Positions 52,903 through 61,555 of a stretch of 64,000 nt of DNA are shown here, in pieces. The notes beneath the pieces were generated by a model. That model was given only the letters and a program-made list of their open reading frames with translations. It searched no databases and was not told the origin of the DNA. How positions within the stretch are numbered: position 1 is the first letter of the stretch; every line of letters starts with the position of its first letter. The DNA is from Pseudonocardia hierapolitana (GTDB taxonomy: Bacteria > Actinomycetota > Actinomycetes > Mycobacteriales > Pseudonocardiaceae): the NCBI RefSeq assembly GCF_007994075.1, contig NZ_VIWU01000001.1, positions 868,001 to 932,000 of the forward strand, in the 5' to 3' direction. Made by a program: the position numbers and the translations under genes.

Positions 52903-54345
52903 ATGAGCGACGACGCACCGTCGACGACCCTCAAGGCCGACGCGGTCGGGACCGCGGGGATCGCGTTCTTCGTCCTCGCGTTCGCCGCGCCGCTCACCGG
53001 CATCATCGGGCTCGGTCCGATCACCCTCGGGGAAGGCGGGAGCCCCGGCGCACCCGGTGCGTTCCTCCTGACGACGTTGATCCTGCTCGTCTTCTCCGTC
53101 GGCTTCGCGGCGATGAGCCGCGAGCACGCAGGACCAGGCGGCTTCGCCGTCTACGTCGGCAAAGCCTTCGGCGAGCGGGCAGCCCGCGGGGCCACGGGCG
53201 TCGCCGTCATCGGCTACAACACGTTCCTCGGTGGCAGCGTCGCCCTCTTCTCCGCGAGCACGGCGAACGTGCTGACCGGCCGCTACGGCATCGATCTCCC
53301 GTGGTGGGTGTACGGCCTCACGGCCCTCGCCGCCATCGCCGTGCTCGGCTACCGGGAGGTGAAGCTCAGCGTTCGGGTGCTCGGCGTGCTCCTGGTCGCG
53401 GAGGTCGTCATCGTGCTCGTCCTCGACGCGGTCGTACTCGCCACGGGCGGCGCCGACGGCCTCGACGTCGACGGCTTCTCCCCCACCGCGATGACGCAGG
53501 GCGGGATCGGGATCGTGTTCCTCATGGCGTTCGCCGCGTTCGTCGGCTTCGAAGCGACCACCCTGTTCGGCGAAGAAGCCCGCGACCGGCAGCGGACGAT
53601 CCCGCGCGCCACCTACCTCGCCGTCGCGATCGTCGGCACCTTCTACGTGCTGTCCATGTGGGTGCTCCAGCTCGGCTGGGGGGCCGAGACGGCCACCGCG
53701 GCGTCGACCGATCCGGCCAACTTCTTGTTCGCGCTCAACACGGCCTTCGTCGGCCAGTGGTCCACCGACATCATGCAGTGGCTCGTGCTCTCCAGCATCT
53801 TCGCCGCCACGCTCTCCCTGCACGGATCGCTGTCGCGCTACCTGTTCGCGATGGGCCGGGGCGGGATGCTCCCGGCCGCGCTCGGCACCACGCACCGGCG
53901 GATGAAGTCACCTCACCTCGCGAGCCTCACCCAGACCGGCGTCACGACCACGCTCACGGTGCTCATGGTCGTGTCGGGTGCCGATCTCCTCAGCGTCATC
54001 TACCCCTGGATGGTCGGCATCGGCTCGGTCGCGATCCTCGTGCTGTACGTCGCCGCGTCGATCTCCGTGTGCGTGTCCCTCCGGCGGTCGCCCACCGAGA
54101 CCCGGCTCTGGGTCACCACGATCGCGCCGATCACCGCCGCGATCGCGATGGGAGCCGTCCTGGTCCTCGCGATCGTCAACTACGGGTTCCTCACCGGCAC
54201 GACCAACCCCGTCGCCAACTCGCTCTGGCTGCTCGCACCGCTCGCCGGGCTGGTCGGGTACGCCGTCCGCCCTCGCCGGCGCGGCGTCGAGCCGTCCGCC
54301 GGCGTGCCGCACGACGCCGGCGCCGGCGCCGGCGCCGGAAGATGA
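52903..54345 (+). CDS. APC superfamily amino acid/amine permease
   Basis: A 480-residue protein with about 12 membrane helices. FVLAFAAPLTGIIGLGPITL at the N-terminus, VGFEATTLFGEEARDRQRTI and PRATYLAVAIVGTFYVLSMW are standard APC segments. It would import an amino acid or amine. The C-terminal tail is low-complexity (Gly-Ala repeats from GCCGGC units). Divergent from IclR and coupled by ATGA to the esterase gene. Confidence 0.9.
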   Translation: MSDDAPSTTLKADAVGTAGIAFFVLAFAAPLTGIIGLGPITLGEGGSPGAPGAFLLTTLILLVFSVGFAAMSREHAGPGGFAVYVGKAFGERAARGATGVAVIGYNTFLGGSVALFSASTANVLTGRYGIDLPWWVYGLTALAAIAVLGYREVKLSVRVLGVLLVAEVVIVLVLDAVVLATGGADGLDVDGFSPTAMTQGGIGIVFLMAFAAFVGFEATTLFGEEARDRQRTIPRATYLAVAIVGTFYVLSMWVLQLGWGAETATAASTDPANFLFALNTAFVGQWSTDIMQWLVLSSIFAATLSLHGSLSRYLFAMGRGGMLPAALGTTHRRMKSPHLASLTQTGVTTTLTVLMVVSGADLLSVIYPWMVGIGSVAILVLYVAASISVCVSLRRSPTETRLWVTTIAPITAAIAMGAVLVLAIVNYGFLTGTTNPVANSLWLLAPLAGLVGYAVRPRRRGVEPSAGVPHDAGAGAGAGR

Positions 54346-55358
54346 CGGCCACACCCCGCCCCGTCCCCTCCCCCGACGCGGTCGCCTTCCTCCACGACCC
54401 GACGCGGCCCGACACCTCCTGGTTCGGGCAAAGCCTCGAGTCGCTGCGGAAACGGCATGCCGAAGAGTTCGTGTGGGCCCGAGGTGAACCGGCGCCCGTC
54501 GCCGGGATCGAGCAGGTCGACGCCGCCGGGGTACCGGCCCGGCTCTACCGCCCGTCGGGTGCCGAGAACGTCACGCTGGTCTGGTTCCACGGTGGCGGCT
54601 GGGTCATCGGTGATGTCGACTGCCACGACGAGCTGTGCCGGGCGCTCGCCGCCGACTCGGGTTGCGCCGTGCTCTCGGTCGAGTACCGACGAGCCCCCGA
54701 ACACCGCTACCCCGCCGCCATCGACGACAGCTGGACCGCAACCGCCTGGGCGCACGAGCACTTCGACCGCATCGCCGTCGGCGGCGACAGCGCCGGCGGC
54801 AACCTCGCTGCCGCCGTAGCCCACCGGGCTCGCGACCGCGGCCTCCCGCTCGAGCTGCAGCTGCTGGTCTACCCGGTCACCGACGCGCGAGCCGACTCCG
54901 CGCCCTACCGCGCCTTCGAGACGCACTACACCGGATTCGCCGGCATCGACGGCTTCGGCACCGACTCCCACGACGTCATCCGGGACATCTGGGAGCAATA
55001 CGTCCCCGACCCCGCCAGGCGCGCGGAACGCGACGCCTCCCCCCTGCGCGCGGCGACGTTCGCAGGCCTCGCCCCGGCGTTCGTCGTGCTCGCCGAACAC
55101 GACATCCTGCGCGGCGAGGGTGAGGAGTACGCCGCGCGCCTCCGCGCCGCGGGCGTCCCGGTGGAGGTGGCCCACTACCCGGGCCAGATCCACGGCTTCT
55201 ACCCGATGGTCGGGCGGATGGCCGACGCCCGCGATGCCGTCGCACGCTCCGCGGGAGCTCTGCACGCGGCATTGCGCCAGAGGCGAGGACTGGTACGTGG
55301 GGCGGTGCGCGTCGTCGGTGCGGTGACGGACCCCCGACCGGCAGGGAACACGCCATGA
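54342..55358 (+). CDS. Hormone-sensitive-lipase-type alpha/beta hydrolase
   Basis: A 338-residue esterase. Oxyanion motif HGGGW at residues 83-87, nucleophile elbow GDSAGG with Ser150, Asp254 (AEHD) and His284 (GQIHGFYP). ATG overlaps the permease stop and its stop overlaps the next start, so three genes are coupled. It may hydrolyse an ester or amide brought in by the permease. Confidence 0.9.
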   Translation: MTATPRPVPSPDAVAFLHDPTRPDTSWFGQSLESLRKRHAEEFVWARGEPAPVAGIEQVDAAGVPARLYRPSGAENVTLVWFHGGGWVIGDVDCHDELCRALAADSGCAVLSVEYRRAPEHRYPAAIDDSWTATAWAHEHFDRIAVGGDSAGGNLAAAVAHRARDRGLPLELQLLVYPVTDARADSAPYRAFETHYTGFAGIDGFGTDSHDVIRDIWEQYVPDPARRAERDASPLRAATFAGLAPAFVVLAEHDILRGEGEEYAARLRAAGVPVEVAHYPGQIHGFYPMVGRMADARDAVARSAGALHAALRQRRGLVRGAVRVVGAVTDPRPAGNTP

Positions 55359-55741
55359 ACATCGACGCCACCGCGCCGGTCGACGGGGCCGCCTCGCTCG
55401 CCGCGATCGACGCGATGGTCCGCGGGGTCCGGATCGGGTACGAGACGTTCGGAGAAGGCCCCGACCTGGTGTGGGGCCACGGGCTCTCCCAGAGCCGCGC
55501 GCTGGAAGCGGAGGCACCGCTGGTCGACTGGTCACGGATCGCCGCGCGCGTGACCCGGTACGACGCCCGCGGGCACGGCGGGTCCGGCAGCACCCCGGAC
55601 CTGTCCGGATACACCTGGGCCGCCTTGGCACAGGACCAGCGGGTCGCGGGCAACGCCACCGACCTGACCGCACAGGTCGGCATCGGCCGCGGCCGGAGCC
55701 CTGGCCGGCGCTCACATGAACGCCGATCTCACCGCCGCTGA
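55355..55741 (+). pseudogene. Truncated alpha/beta hydrolase gene
   Basis: 128 codons. The first ~90 follow an alpha/beta hydrolase: RGVRIGYETFGEGPDLVWGH, GLSQSRALEAEAPLVDWSRI, VTRYDARGHGGSGSTPDLSG. The frame then gives unrelated arginine-rich sequence and stops before the nucleophile elbow, so the catalytic Ser and His are missing. The start is coupled (ATGA) to the esterase gene, so the 5' end is original and the 3' part was lost. Confidence 0.7.
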
Positions 55742-56130
55742 CGCCGACGCAGCGCTGGCCGCGCAGCTCGACGCCTCCCCCATCTGAGCGTCCACGCCTC
55801 GCACTCATCGGCCGAACCACGCTGCACCCCGCTCCGGAGGACGTCGAACAGCTTCTGCGGCAGCGCAAGGACCCCGAACCCACGGCGGACAGCCAACGAC
55901 GGCCGACCGCCATGCCCGCCTGACCGGCAGCGGAATTGCGGCCCGCTCAGCCGCGGGACGAACCGTCCACGGAGCGGACCAGCGAGCGTTTGGGCGTTCG
56001 ATCACCCTGCCGCCCGACGTCACCGTCGACTGCTCGCCGCGCTCGGGCTGCCACCGAGGTCGTGCGGCGGGCCGAATCACCTCGCGCAGGTGATGCGCGC
56101 TGTTCCAGGGCGACGAGGCTGGAGCGCTTG
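55742..56130. other. No recognised gene
   Basis: Short plus-strand frames (for example one ending at 55923) look like decayed coding DNA but match nothing I recognise. Confidence 0.45.
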
Positions 56131-56715
56131 ATGGCGAGCCGGACAGGCACCGAGGAACCGCGCGGAGGTCGCCGAGTGCAGATCCGAGAGTCCGCGGAGG
56201 CAGCAGCGGAACGGCTGGTCGAGCTACTGGTCGACCGGGGTGATGGCGAGGCCATGGCGGAACTGCGGGCTCTCGCACGTCACGGCGACGAGTACGCGAC
56301 AGAGGTCCTGGTGGCGATGAGCGATCCGGAGACGGCCCAGACGGTGCGGGCCCGAGCCCACAGGGGCGACCGCTATGCACAGGACCTGGTGGTCGAGTGG
56401 CTGATCGACGCCGGCGATCCGGAGGCCGTACCCGAGCTGCGAACCTACGTCGAGGCCGGCAACGGCTATGCCGAAGAGCAACTGGTGCGGCTGCTCTTCC
56501 ACCAGGGCGACGAGCAGGCGGCTACCGAGCTGCGCGCCCGCGCGGATGCCGGCAACAGCTACGCCGCGATCCTGCTGGTCCGCCTACTCATCGAACGAGG
56601 CGATCATCAGTCCGTCGCGGAGCTGCAGGCGCTCGCGGACGCAGGCGACCGCTACGCGAGCACGCGGCTCGTCGAGCTGCTGGCCGCCGAGGAAGACCCC
56701 GGTGCCCGCTCGTAG
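56131..56715 (+). CDS. Protein of 31-residue helical repeats
   Basis: A 194-residue soluble, acidic protein. After ~20 residues come five or six units ending in GDEY, GDRY, GNGY, GNSY or GDRY, each on the plan A..LV.LL...GD...V.ELRA.ADAG.. with a period of about 31 (one unit, with TAQTVRARAHRGDRY, is shorter). Units of this form are alpha-helical solenoids, as in TPR/HEAT-type scaffolds. Start is taken as the ATG at 56131; the frame is open further up. Partner and role unknown. Its 3' end overlaps a small gene on the other strand. Confidence 0.65.
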   Translation: MASRTGTEEPRGGRRVQIRESAEAAAERLVELLVDRGDGEAMAELRALARHGDEYATEVLVAMSDPETAQTVRARAHRGDRYAQDLVVEWLIDAGDPEAVPELRTYVEAGNGYAEEQLVRLLFHQGDEQAATELRARADAGNSYAAILLVRLLIERGDHQSVAELQALADAGDRYASTRLVELLAAEEDPGARS

Positions 56716-56859
56716 AGAAGCGCCCGACCACTGCGTCAGCAGCACGTCCTCCGAGCCGGCGGTGGGGGTCGTACCGATCAGCTCGAACTCGAGCCGCTCC
56801 ATCGCGAGCAAGAACACGCCGATCCCGACCGGGACGAGAAGGACCACGAGCACGACCAC
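56584..56859 (-). CDS. Possible small membrane protein, antisense-overlapping
   Basis: A 91-residue frame starting at GTG 56857-56859 with AGGAGG five bases upstream. It opens VVVLVVLLVPVGIGVFLLAM, a single membrane helix, followed by ERLEFELIGTTPTAGSEDVL. The last 44 codons lie antisense to the repeat-protein gene, so the C-terminal part is less certain and may be only a shadow. The strong ribosome site and membrane helix are the support. Confidence 0.45.
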   Translation of the reverse strand: MVVLVVLLVPVGIGVFLLAMERLEFELIGTTPTAGSEDVLLTQWSGASLRAGTGVFLGGQQLDEPRARVAVACVRERLQLRDGLMIASFDE

Positions 56860-57349
56860 GCGAGCCTCCTGGCGTGAGGTGGGCTGGAGCATTGCAATCG
56901 ATCACTGGCGCATCAGCACCGTTTCGGATCATGCGCCGACCTTTCTCGTAGCGGCCGGTCCCCGCATCACCCGCAGCGAAGGAGCCGCGGCGCGCGGCTA
57001 CGCCGGGTGGGCGTGGCGCGGAGAGTACGAACGGCTCTACCCGTCGCGGCGCGGCGCGAGTTGACTCGGTCGTTCCTAGCGGCGGGGGAGCCATGGCGAC
57101 GGCGCGGCGCTACCGCGGGCGGCAGCATCGGCGCTACGGTCCGAACGGACTGGTGACGGCCCCGCGGCATGGGTTGTCGAGCGGAAGCTCGCGCAGGTGC
57201 CGGGCGTGATGCGGTGTACGAAGGAGGTGCTCCGGATCCTCTGACCGATCGTCCATCGATACTTCATCCCTGCCAGATGAGGCCGGTTCTTCCCGGTGGG
57301 TGGGACAGTTCCTGACGCGAGACCCGGAAGCCCGGGACGGGAGGCCCGC
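56860..57349. other. Upstream region of the first MalT-like regulator gene
   Basis: About 490 bases with no gene recognised. GGGAGG at its end serves the regulator gene. Confidence 0.5.
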
Positions 57350-59962
57350 ATGGTGCCGACTGCGGACGTGAGCAGGCCGGTTCCGGGATTGCCGGAGCCG
57401 TTCGTTCCGCGCCCGCGACTGCTCGCCGCGTTGGATGACGCCGGCAGTGACCGGGCAGTGCTCGTCTGCGCGCCGGCCGGGTTCGGCAAGACCGCCCTGC
57501 TGGCGCACTGGACCCGGTCTGCCGAGACGGCGGGTACCGCGGTCGCCTGGGCCGACATCCACCGGGCCGACGATGACCCGAGCCGGTTCTGGCTGACCGT
57601 CCTCAGTGCGATGCGGGCCTGCCGCGTCGTGCCCATGGACAGCGAGCTCCACGAGCTCTGCCGCGTCGCCCCGGCTTCGTGGGCGACATCCGGGTTCGTG
57701 ACCGATCTCATCGGGGCGCTCGACGCGCTCCCGGTGCGGATCACGCTGGTCCTGCACGACGTCCACGAACTCGTCGCTCCGGCGACGCTGAAGGCTCTGG
57801 AGTCGCTCCTGTTCGCCGGGTCTGCAGGGCTGCGCCTCCTGTTGTGCAGTCGCTCGGATCCGCCGCTGTCGCTGGGTCAACTCCGATCCGCGGGCAGGCT
57901 GCGCGAGGTCCGCGCCGACGAGCTGCGCTTCACCGTTGACGAGGCCGGTGCGCTCCTGCGCCGATCGGGCCTTCGCCTGACCCCTTCGCAGGTCAGCGAG
58001 GTGCACGGCGGAACCCGCGGCTGGCCTGAGGGTGTGCGTCTGAGCGGTGCCGCCCTGCGCGGCCGGGCTGATCCGCACGAGTTCCTGCAGCGGCTCGCGA
58101 CGAACACCCGTCCACTGGCCGCGTTCCTCGTCGACGAGCTTCTCGCCACGCTTCCGAGCGATGATCGGGAGGCGTTGTCGACGATCAGCATCGGCGGACC
58201 GGTTCCCGCAGAGCTGGCAGCCGCTCTCACCGGCCGGCCGGACGCGGGCCCGCTCCTGAACCGGCTGGCCCGGGAGACCGGGCTCGTCGTGCCTGTCCGC
58301 GCACCTGCCGCGCCGTTCAGCGTCAACCCGCTGGTGGCGGCGCTCCTGCGGGCCGAGCACTCGAGGCGGACGGAAGAGCATGCGAAGCTCCACGCCCGGG
58401 CGGCGCGCTGGTGGATGGCCCAGGGCGATCCCGTCGCCGCGATGGCCCAGGCCGTCCGGGCTGCCGACGAGGGGCTGCTCGTCGAACTGGTGCATCGGTG
58501 CGCGGCGGCGCTCCTGGTGACCGGCTACCACCTCGAGCTTCGCCGGGCGCTGTCCGAGGTCGGTGAGCGGGTCGTCGCCGGCGATCCGTGGCTCTGCCTC
58601 TGCTCCGCGCTGCTCCGCATCGAGACCGGGGACGCGACGGGGGCCGACGCCGACCTCCGGCGCGCCGGCGAGCTGTTCCCCACCGAGCCCGACCCCCGGC
58701 TCGCCGTCCTCCGGTCCATCGCCGAGCTGTTCGATTCGGCCACCGCCGCCGACCTCGCGGCCGATCCCCACTCGCTCGACGAGAAGCAGAGCAGGTTCGA
58801 CGACCCGGCGTGGAACGCTTTGGCTCTCGTGAGTGTCGGAGGCCGGGCCTTGTTCGCCGACGCCGCCCCGGTGGCGGCCTCCGCGGCGTTGGAGAACGCG
58901 CTCGAACTCGCCCGGCGGCACGGCTTCCGCTACCTCGAGATGCAGTGCTTGACGCTGCTCGCCGGGGTGGCGGGTGTCGCCGGGAACTACCGGGCGATGA
59001 CAACGGCAGCGAACGGAGCGCTCGAGGCGGCGGCCGCTCGCGGATGGGATCGGTCGCCCTGGTCGGCCACCGCTCGATGGATGCTCGCCTACTCCGCGCT
59101 GATGCGGGCACAGCCGGCCGAGGCGCGTCGCTACGCGAGCGAGGGGCTGCAGCGAGGCGGGACGGCGCTCCGGCCGCGCATGGAGTGCGCGCTGCGGGCG
59201 GTGCACGGCGCCGCGCTGTTCGACTCAGGTCGAGAGCACGAGGGGCTGCAACAGATGCGGCAGGCGAGGGTCGGATTCGGTGCGGTCCCGTTGAGCGCCG
59301 AGCAGGCAGCCACGCTGGCCGTGCTGGAACACCACGCCGCGGTCGTGCTCGGTCGGCCGCGCGACGCCCGCGCCGTTGTCGCCTGGCTCTCCGACCGCAT
59401 CGGTATGCCGGGAGAAGTGCTGCTCATGCGCGCGTGGGCCGAGCTGTCGGCCGGCCGGAGTCAGTCCGCCCGCGCGGACGTCGAGCCCATCCTCGCCGGC
59501 ACCGCCCCGTCGGTCCTGCCGCACACGCTCGTCGAGGCGCTGCTGGTGGAGGCCAGCATCGACGTCACGGGTGGCCAGGTGCGCACCGCCAGGGACGCGC
59601 TACGGACCGCGCTCTCCTCGGGCGCGTCGCTGGACGTCGTACGGCCGTTCGCGCTGGCCGAGGCAGAAGTCCGCGAGCTGCTCGGTCGCCACATCGCCCG
59701 CTCCACCTCGACCGAGCCGTTCGCGGCGCGAGCACTCGCCGCAGGACGCCGACAAGATCGACGGACCGCGCGCCTGGACGCCGCGGAGCGACAGCTGATC
59801 GCGGTGCTGTCCTCACCGCTGTCGGTGGAGCAGATCGCCGACGAGCTGGACATCCCGATCGATCAGGCGCAGGCCCGGCTGCGCATGATCTACCGCAAGC
59901 TCGGGGTGAGCAGCAGGCGGACTGCGGTGACGGCAGCCTCGGAGCGCGGCATTCTCCGCTGA
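57350..59962 (+). CDS. MalT-like ATP-binding regulator with LuxR-type C-terminus (1)
   Basis: An 870-residue STAND-type protein. N-terminal NTPase: Walker A APAGFGKTA (about residues 41-49) and RITLVLHDVHELV. A long helical repeat region fills the middle (ARRHGFRYLEMQCLTLLAGV; PVAASAALENALELARR). The last ~60 residues, LDAAERQLIAVLSSPLSVEQ, then IADELDIPIDQAQARLRMIY and RKLGVSSRRTAV, have the LuxR winged-helix plan but with unusual recognition-helix residues. GGGAGG precedes the ATG. Its partner at 61556 is a close structural relative, with small genes between. Confidence 0.88.
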   Translation: MVPTADVSRPVPGLPEPFVPRPRLLAALDDAGSDRAVLVCAPAGFGKTALLAHWTRSAETAGTAVAWADIHRADDDPSRFWLTVLSAMRACRVVPMDSELHELCRVAPASWATSGFVTDLIGALDALPVRITLVLHDVHELVAPATLKALESLLFAGSAGLRLLLCSRSDPPLSLGQLRSAGRLREVRADELRFTVDEAGALLRRSGLRLTPSQVSEVHGGTRGWPEGVRLSGAALRGRADPHEFLQRLATNTRPLAAFLVDELLATLPSDDREALSTISIGGPVPAELAAALTGRPDAGPLLNRLARETGLVVPVRAPAAPFSVNPLVAALLRAEHSRRTEEHAKLHARAARWWMAQGDPVAAMAQAVRAADEGLLVELVHRCAAALLVTGYHLELRRALSEVGERVVAGDPWLCLCSALLRIETGDATGADADLRRAGELFPTEPDPRLAVLRSIAELFDSATAADLAADPHSLDEKQSRFDDPAWNALALVSVGGRALFADAAPVAASAALENALELARRHGFRYLEMQCLTLLAGVAGVAGNYRAMTTAANGALEAAAARGWDRSPWSATARWMLAYSALMRAQPAEARRYASEGLQRGGTALRPRMECALRAVHGAALFDSGREHEGLQQMRQARVGFGAVPLSAEQAATLAVLEHHAAVVLGRPRDARAVVAWLSDRIGMPGEVLLMRAWAELSAGRSQSARADVEPILAGTAPSVLPHTLVEALLVEASIDVTGGQVRTARDALRTALSSGASLDVVRPFALAEAEVRELLGRHIARSTSTEPFAARALAAGRRQDRRTARLDAAERQLIAVLSSPLSVEQIADELDIPIDQAQARLRMIYRKLGVSSRRTAVTAASERGILR

Positions 59963-59967
59963 ACGGC

Positions 59968-60249
59968 CTAGTCCACGAACCACACTTCGGCGAGGTCGAC
60001 CGCGGCCAGGCCCTGGTCGGCGGCGATCCGTTCGAGTGCGGAAGCGAGCCTCATCGACAGGTCGACGGCGACCTCGGTCACGCCGTCGATTCCGGCCTCG
60101 GCGAGCACGGCGACGGCGACGCTGCGCGCCGCGGATGTCCCTCGCTCCTGGTCGTTGTCGTCGGACAGCGCGGCTCGTACCAACTCATAGGCGCGCCTTC
60201 GAGCATAGAGATCGATGGATTCGCCTCGGCCCGTCCTGTCCTCGGTCAC
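59968..60249 (-). CDS. Small conserved-looking protein, paralogue A
   Basis: A 93-residue acidic soluble protein. The C-terminal 35 residues (ASALERIAADQGLAAVDLAE, ending VWFVD) match those of the divergent gene at 60450 nearly position by position, as does the RAALSDDNDQERG segment. GTG at 60247-60249 with GGAG seven bases upstream. It ends five bases from the MalT-like gene, convergent. Family not recognised. Confidence 0.65.
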   Translation of the reverse strand: MTEDRTGRGESIDLYARRRAYELVRAALSDDNDQERGTSAARSVAVAVLAEAGIDGVTEVAVDLSMRLASALERIAADQGLAAVDLAEVWFVD

Positions 60250-60449
60250 GCGTGCTCCTCCGCGGCCCAGCCCTAGGCCCAGGTCCGACCGTGTTGCCAC
60301 CAGCCCGCGGCTCCGGACACTCCGACCCAGGATACGCACGAACGGAGTCCCCATCCGTCCAGAGGGGTGGAGAACAGCTCATCCACGCGGACTAGAGTCA
60401 CCACGCCCCCCAGGACAGGCACAGCGCCCTCGCCGTCGGCTCGAGGAGC

Positions 60450-60719
60450 ATGAGCGTGAGTCACCCGCCCCCAGAAGCGCATTCCCAGCGGAACGTGCTC
60501 GAGGCCATGCGCGCATTGCTGTCCGACGACCACAGTTACGAACGCGGACTGGCCGTCCTGCGGGATCTGGTGGACCAGATCGCCCGGGACGAGGGTGCGG
60601 CCGGTCTCTGCGACTTCACCGTGGCGCTGTCACTCGGACTGGCGGAGGCACTCGAGCGGATCGCTCACGAGCAGGGTCTCGCCGCCGCGGACCTCGCGGA
60701 GGTCTGGTTCGCGGACTGA
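60450..60719 (+). CDS. Small conserved-looking protein, paralogue B
   Basis: An 89-residue soluble protein, MSVSHPPPEAHSQRNVLEAM, then RALLSDDHSYERG and a C-terminus EALERIAHEQGLAAADLAEV plus WFAD. Paralogue of the gene at 59968-60249 and divergent from it across 200 bases. AGGAG is too close to the ATG, so the GTG two codons later (60456) may be the real start. Function unknown. Confidence 0.65.
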   Translation: MSVSHPPPEAHSQRNVLEAMRALLSDDHSYERGLAVLRDLVDQIARDEGAAGLCDFTVALSLGLAEALERIAHEQGLAAADLAEVWFAD

Positions 60720-60774
60720 CGGTGGACCGGAGGACCCTCGAGCGCCGGCCTCAGCCGCCATGGCACCGGCCCGG

Positions 60775-60981
60775 TCAGCCCGGCAACCGCTGCACGGAGA
60801 CCACCTCCAGCCCCATGGCGCTGCAGAGCGCGAGCAGATCACACAGGTCGGACTGCCCGCCCAGCTCCCCGAACATGATCGTCTGTGGAGGGACGGGACG
60901 GACGTCCATCGTGCCGAACGCGCCTTGGGCACGCTCCGAGAGGCGACCGTTCACCCGGACCTCGTACCGCGCAGTAGCCAT
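60775..60981 (-). CDS. Small protein of unknown function
   Basis: A 68-residue protein: MATARYEVRVNGRLSERAQG, then AFGTMDVRPVPPQTIMFGEL and a tail LLALCSAMGLEVVSVQRLPG. The pattern looks like a compact alpha/beta fold (strand-strand-helix-strand) and is familiar as a short actinobacterial protein of no known role. GGAAGGAGG stands about 11 bases before the ATG. It lies between paralogue B and the second MalT-like gene. Confidence 0.7.
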   Translation of the reverse strand: MATARYEVRVNGRLSERAQGAFGTMDVRPVPPQTIMFGELGGQSDLCDLLALCSAMGLEVVSVQRLPG

Positions 60982-61555
60982 AGTCGGCCTCGCCTCCTTC
61001 CGCCCGCGCCGGGCGCACCCAGCCTCGCCCGACGAATCCCACCCGGCATCGCCCCGCCCGGATGAGTGAGGGCGCGGGCGCCCCGCTCGACCGCTCCAGG
61101 CGTCGATTCACCCATCGATTTCGATTCGACGGCCAGCACCGCCGGGAGCGAATTGATGTTCGTGCCGCCGGGCCAACGGAGTTCGGCGTCGAACCACCGG
61201 ATCTCGACGCGAGACCGCACCGCGGCCGGCATGGTCGAGAAATCGACGGACGGACGGACGGACGGACGGACCTCGCGCGCCCGCCAGGTACTCCCACCTG
61301 GACGAAGCCCAGCAGGCTACCTTCACATTCGGGACGGATCACGCTTGTTCCGCGACCCTGGACACTGCCGATCGGTGAGCCTATCGTCATTGCTCTTCGG
61401 CCGGAGGCCCTGGACCCGGACCTTGCCCGTAGGCTGACCGGACTCCACCTATAGACCAAATGCCGTTCCTGACCTCCCTGATGGGTCAACCCAGCGTCAC
61501 AGGAGGCGACGCACGAGCATTTGAGGGCCGACGAACCGATGGGGGATTGATCGCC
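60982..61555. other. Intergenic region with a short tandem repeat
   Basis: About 570 bases. A (GACG)6 tract lies at 61245-61268. Open frames around it (61062-61454 plus, 60951-61232 minus) show no family pattern and are probably not genes. It should contain the promoter of the second MalT-like gene. Confidence 0.5.
61245..61268. repeat. Tetranucleotide tandem repeat (GACG)6
   Basis: Six perfect GACG units in a row, followed by a partial unit. A slippage-prone tract about 290 bases before the second regulator gene. Confidence 0.8.

Noticed and set aside
54300..54345. GCCGGC repeats as a regulatory or CRISPR-like element
   Set aside because: They encode the Gly-Ala tail of the permease and have no spacer structure. 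No CRISPR array was found in the window.
61062..61454. A 130-codon open frame between the small genes and the second regulator
   Set aside because: Arginine-rich translation that runs through a tandem repeat; typical of spurious frames in GC-rich DNA.
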